Positions 42,759 to 46,107 of a stretch of 46,107 nucleotides of DNA are shown piece by piece. The stretch is taken from positions 1 through 46,107 of the forward strand of contig OUQQ01000092.1 in NCBI GenBank assembly GCA_900404475.1. The letters are read 5' to 3'. Below the pieces are notes generated by a model. The model ran no database searches and was not told the DNA's origin. It saw only the letters and a program-made list of their open reading frames with translations. A program made the position numbers and the translations under genes. Origin of the DNA: Spongospora subterranea (taxonomy: Eukaryota; Endomyxa; Phytomyxea; Plasmodiophorida; Plasmodiophoridae). Numbering within the stretch: the stretch's first letter is position 1; every line of letters starts with the position of its first letter.

Positions 42759-43316
42759 TGGATTTTCCATACTAATTTATTCTGTGTAATCTATAACCCA
42801 AATAAATAATCTATCAAATTCATGTTTAAAATATCTGTCCCACTTTTCATTCGTATTTCGGCAGCATTTTCGCTTAGCAGACGGTAATAATTCTCCCTAG
42901 AACTGTTCAAGTGCCGAATGATATTATTTCAAGAAATGTCGAGTAGATTATGGGAGTTATCAATTGTAATGACAGAATATTATACTAACAAGAGTTCTGG
43001 TAGGTATTGCACCGATAATACCCTGGGATTATTGACACCAAGTTGACCATCGCGACTCCACCCATTCAACCATTGCCCATTTTGCTCGTGTTAGACGATC
43101 AACACTCATTGAGACCAAACCAGTATGACATATACAATGAATGTGGAATTTGACCACGAGACGGATCGGCTGTGAGTCGATTCGATAAAATCAATCTTAA
43201 TTTGAGATGACTATATAAATGATTAATGTCGCGATTGACTGTGATAATTGGTGTGAATTATCCCCCCTCTACCACCCTCTACACTATCATATCATCTCAA
43301 TATTATTCCGTGATTA
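42759..43316. other. Intergenic between DHHC and farnesyltransferase genes
   Basis: AT-rich 3' flank followed by a promoter region with a C/T-rich string (CCCCCCTCTACCACCCTCTA) about 50 bp before the FTase ATG. No gene seen. Confidence 0.5.
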
Positions 43317-44790
43317 ATGTCGGCCGATATCGATTTCGCCACAGTCGTCGCTCAGGTCGCCGTCCAGGATGTCGTCTCGCGACTTCTCGTTTCCAATAAT
43401 GATGTATCTGCTAATTCATCTCAGGCTTATTTTCTCAAACGGTTGATGTAGTTAGAATTGCGACGAACTGCCCATGCATTGTTCGCCATATCATCATCGC
43501 TAAAGCTTCCATCTTGGGCTGTATCTCTGGATGCGTCACGACCTTGGGTCTGCTTCTGGATAGTTCATTCGCTATCACTCCTGGGTCAGCTTCATAATCA
43601 ACGGGAAATATGCGACAACATGATCGAGTTCCTGTCCCGTTGCCAAGATGTTAATGGAGGGTTTGCAGGTGGTCCTGCCCAGCTTCCCCATCTTGCCACA
43701 ACGTCAGTCAATATCCTGGGAGCGTGATTATCTATGGACAATCATATTGATTTTAGATATGCCTCCATCATGACCCTTTGTGAGATTGGGACAGATGAAG
43801 CCCTTCGAGTAATCAATCGAAGGACTCTGGCGAGCTTTATTCTTGCAAGGAAAGACCCGTCGGCAGGGTTCACAATGCATCAGGGTGGAGAAATTGGTAC
43901 ATTTTTCACCATGGATTTAGGATTATTCCACTTATTGCTGAGCTAGATGTTCGGGCGACTTATTGCGCTTTGGTGTCGGCGTTGACGTGTAGACTTGAGA
44001 GTTTCTGCCCGCAGCTGTTTGTCGGTGTGGCTAATTGGGTAAAACAATGCCAAACATATGAAGGCGGATTTGGTATTATCATCATGTTCATAGACAGGAT
44101 TATTGTTAACCTGTATTTTCTAGGTGGGGAACCGGGAAATGAAGCCCATGGAGGGTATATATCACCTGCTCTTCAAAGCTCCTTAGTTCTAATCAAAATT
44201 TAAAGATACGCGCTCTGTGGAATAGCGTCTTTACTTCTCCTTGGGCAACTCGATAAAGTCACCGCCAAACGCTCATTGAGATGGTGAGAGTTCTTCATTG
44301 CTGTATCTCCAAACTAATTAAAGTGTTTCAACAGGGCAGCAATGCGACAAATGTCGATAGAAGGGGTGTGGTTTCAGCCATTGTATCTGTCGGTGAAGCA
44401 CTTAACTGGTATTTGCAGGGATTTCAAGGCCGGACAAACAAGCTCGTGGATTCCTGTTATTCATATTGGGTGGGAGGAATTTTTCCAATAGTGGACTCGG
44501 TCCTTGCTCGACAGGATTGTGTACGAAATTGGTTATTCAACGCCGATGCATTACAAAAATACATCGTATGTTGTTGCCAGTCGTTAAGCGGTGGAATCAA
44601 GGATAAACCTGAGAAGAATCCTGATCTGTACCATATGTGCTATTCCCTTAGCGGTATGTCAATTGCCGAGCATCAACCGCGATCTCTACAGCATACCGAA
44701 CCGCAGCTGCGTTCGATCAATCCAGTTTTCAACGTAACTGATGAAAAACTGTCTAAAGCACTGTATTATTTTGATAATGTCGATCAATAA
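43317..44790 (+). CDS. RAM1: Protein farnesyltransferase beta subunit (FNTB/Ram1)
   Basis: Catalytic subunit that binds zinc, farnesyl diphosphate and the CaaX peptide. After MSADIDFATVVAQVAVQDVV and AYFLKRL, the alpha-alpha barrel runs through LDASRPWVCFWIVHSL, CQDVNGGFAGGPAQLPHLAT, then across introns TTSVNILGAYASIMTLCEIG, FTMHQGGEIDVRATYCALVS, YEGGFGGEPGNEAHGGYALC, GFQGRTNKLVDSCYSYWVGG (the zinc ligands Asp and Cys) and SGGIKDKPEKNPDLYHMCYS with the following LSGMS. Phase-correct introns include donors GTACAT, GTATTA and GTATAT. The junction near 43450 is unresolved: the upstream frame meets TAG at 43449-43451 and no phase-correct donor/acceptor pair is obvious. Stop at 44788-44790, overlapped by an AATAAA. 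Confidence 0.93.
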
Positions 44791-44791
44791 A
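44786..44791 (+). terminator. AATAAA polyadenylation signal overlapping the FTase stop codon
   Basis: AATAAA spans the TAA stop at 44788-44790. If used, the 3'UTR would run into the NECAP coding strand. Single motif, so moderate support. Confidence 0.45.
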
Positions 44792-44794
44792 GAT

Positions 44795-45667
44795 CTAGTC
44801 GAATGAAGCCCAGTCGTCATCGGTGGTTTTCCTGCAAAATCATTCAAAATTTTTGTTGACCATCAAACTAGCATTTACTTAGGATTTCCGAGTCCTAAAA
44901 TATCGTTGTCCTTAGCCTCTGAGTGTGCAGAGCTCGCCGTTTTCCTTTCCGCTTTCTTGGAGGCGGCTGGGGGTGCCAAGATTGCTGTAGAACCGCCGCC
45001 GCTGGACCTTGCTTTGACGCTCTTAGTTTTAGGGTCAATTCCTGATCCCAACTTGATCGGCCCTTTCAGGGAGAAGTCCATCGGGGGTTCATTAGATTCT
45101 TTTACTGGCTCCGGTGCCATTTCTGCCTTTTCTGCCTCCTGCAGTCCAACTTTGAAATCAAACGCCTCGTCCCTGTTGTTAAATCCCACCCCTAGACTTG
45201 CTTTCTTTCCACCTGTCAAGTTTATGTGGTTAGCAGAGAAAGCCTGGTTAAAAGGGAGTTTTATGCACTTTTTTCGTCATGAACCCGAATTACGAAATAT
45301 CGCGATGAATCTTGCACAGCTTCAACATTGTTTGCCGATGTATCAATTACACACCCGACAAACAATCCAACTATACGATAACCGATTGATTGATATTGCT
45401 TACAGAATTGGGGCATATATAACCTTTGTCGGTATGCTCCAAGAGCACCCAGACGCGGTTGTTTTTCCTGACTATTCGAAGACGACCGGTCCATATAGGT
45501 TCTTTATCCCAGTCGGCTGCTCTATACCCTTGCGACGATGTTAATGGAGGCACTTTAAACACATAAACTTGCCTAACATTCATGAACGTGAAATGGGGCC
45601 AGCGTTTGACTAAATAACAAAACCACTAACTTGATGGTGCACATGGTTATCTCATAGTCATCGCCCA
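44795..45667 (-). CDS. NECAP: NECAP, adaptin-ear-binding coat-associated protein
   Basis: Clathrin-coated-vesicle accessory protein that regulates AP-2. The start at 45665-45667 gives MGDDYEITMCTIK, joined by intron 45573-45630 to QVYVFKVPPLTSSQGYRAAD. The PHear domain continues WDKEPIWTGRLRIV, VEAVQDSSRYFVIRVHDEK and LGVGFNNRDEAFDFKVGLQE, all family hallmarks (GYRAxDW, F-x-GxGFxxRxDAFDFxVAL). The C-terminal tail is Pro/Gly/Lys-rich with GPIKLGSGI. A final 67-base-scale intron joins ILGLGNPK to KTTDDDWASFD, giving a terminal WxxF motif that binds the adaptin ear. Without that last intron the motif would be lost. Stop at 44795-44797, 4 bp from the FTase stop. Confidence 0.93.
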
Positions 45668-46060
45668 TTTTGGTTCGGCCGATCCGTTTATCGTTTGGTT
45701 TAAAGGCACGTAACACGTCTCCAAATATCTGATTTAGAAAGTGTGACACACTGTGGTCGTCGTTATATCAAGAGATATTACCACTCTTACTGTATTGGGA
45801 ATAGATATTATCCATCGTAAGTTATTACCCTAAAAAGCACGGAGCGACACAATGATTGGTGCTCGACAGCTTGATGGGATTTCCTTACAAAGCAAAAGGG
45901 GCCTGCATGACAGATTTGACGTTTTCATGAGCCCTGGCTCTCGACATTTGAATGCGCCAGGAGTTTGAATTTTCGAAAATCAATCCGTCGTTTTTGACTT
46001 TGAAAAAAGGCGCTGGTTCGCAACTGCGCTGTGGGTATTCTGGCAATAGTAGAACGACAA
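45668..46060. promoter_or_regulatory. Divergent promoter region at the right end
   Basis: No supported gene. A minus-strand frame directly upstream of NECAP (IFGDVLRAFKPNDKRIGRTK) stays in frame with the NECAP ATG after a possible acceptor and could be 5' coding, but NECAP orthologues start near the chosen ATG. Confidence 0.35.
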
Positions 46061-46107
46061 CATGGCGAAATCAAAATCGCGAGAAAGCCAAATTGAAGTC
46101 TGCTGTC
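46061..46107 (+). CDS. Possible start of a gene cut by the window end
   Basis: ATG at 46061 opens MAKSKSRESQIEVCC in the last 47 bases, with no stop before the edge. The basic start looks like many ribosomal or nuclear proteins, but the piece is too short to assign. Confidence 0.25.

Overview
This is a window of a compact, intron-rich eukaryotic nuclear genome. Nearly every gene is broken by introns of about 40-62 bases with GT..AG borders (one probable GC..AG), and one acceptor has a perfect TACTAAC branch site. Gene content (VPS8 with a RING finger, DOA1/PLAA, an Nhp6-type HMG protein, a G-protein gamma subunit ending in a CaaX box, molybdenum-cofactor enzymes, a Gemin8-like SMN subunit, a full MIF4G-MA3-W2 eIF4G) suggests an opisthokont, most likely an early-diverging fungal or fungus-like protist lineage. 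The species cannot be named from the sequence. No tRNA, rRNA, CRISPR array or bacterial operon is visible.

Layout. 0.8-1.7 kb: six-exon EEF1AKMT4/METTL13-type methyltransferase. 1.7-2.9 kb: fragments of unknown genes around a mis-joined assembly seam (246-bp duplication flanking one N). 2.9-7.7 kb (minus): eIF4G. 8.7-11.5 kb (plus): DOA1/PLAA. 11.6-13.8 kb (minus): small acidic-tailed Cys/His protein and a three-BRCT microcephalin-like protein; then a 100-N gap. 14.2-15.2 kb (minus): WDR55. 15.5-17.5 kb: unknown ORF and a leucine-rich-repeat protein. 17.5-21.0 kb: gene-poor, with a 125-bp imperfect inverted repeat about 0.63 kb apart. 21.0-25.3 kb (plus): VPS8. 25.4-27.3 kb (minus): unknown Cys-containing protein and G-gamma. 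28.4-31.4 kb: small unknown, MOCS1A/MoaA and Nhp6. 31.6-32.8 kb (minus): Sel1-repeat protein with a 90-bp tandem repeat upstream. 33.9-36.0 kb: eIF2D. 36.7-38.3 kb: RFWD3. 38.4-39.9 kb (minus): U1A/U2B'' and Gemin8-like. 40.2-42.8 kb (plus): unknown ORFs, MoaC/MOCS1B and a DHHC palmitoyltransferase. 43.3-44.8 kb (plus): farnesyltransferase beta. 44.8-45.7 kb (minus): NECAP, whose stop lies 4 bp from that of the farnesyltransferase gene.

Functional themes: translation initiation (eIF4G, eIF2D, an eEF1A-lysine-methyltransferase-like enzyme), ubiquitin and genome maintenance (DOA1, RFWD3, BRCT protein), endosomal and clathrin traffic (VPS8, NECAP), lipid modification (FTase beta, DHHC enzyme, and a CaaX G-gamma that is a plausible FTase substrate), molybdopterin synthesis (MoaA and MoaC as separate genes 10 kb apart) and snRNP biology (U2B'' next to Gemin8). 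These are mostly housekeeping genes. I found no convincing novel multi-gene system. The least explained parts are the inverted-repeat element, the 90-bp repeat and several unassigned spliced ORFs.
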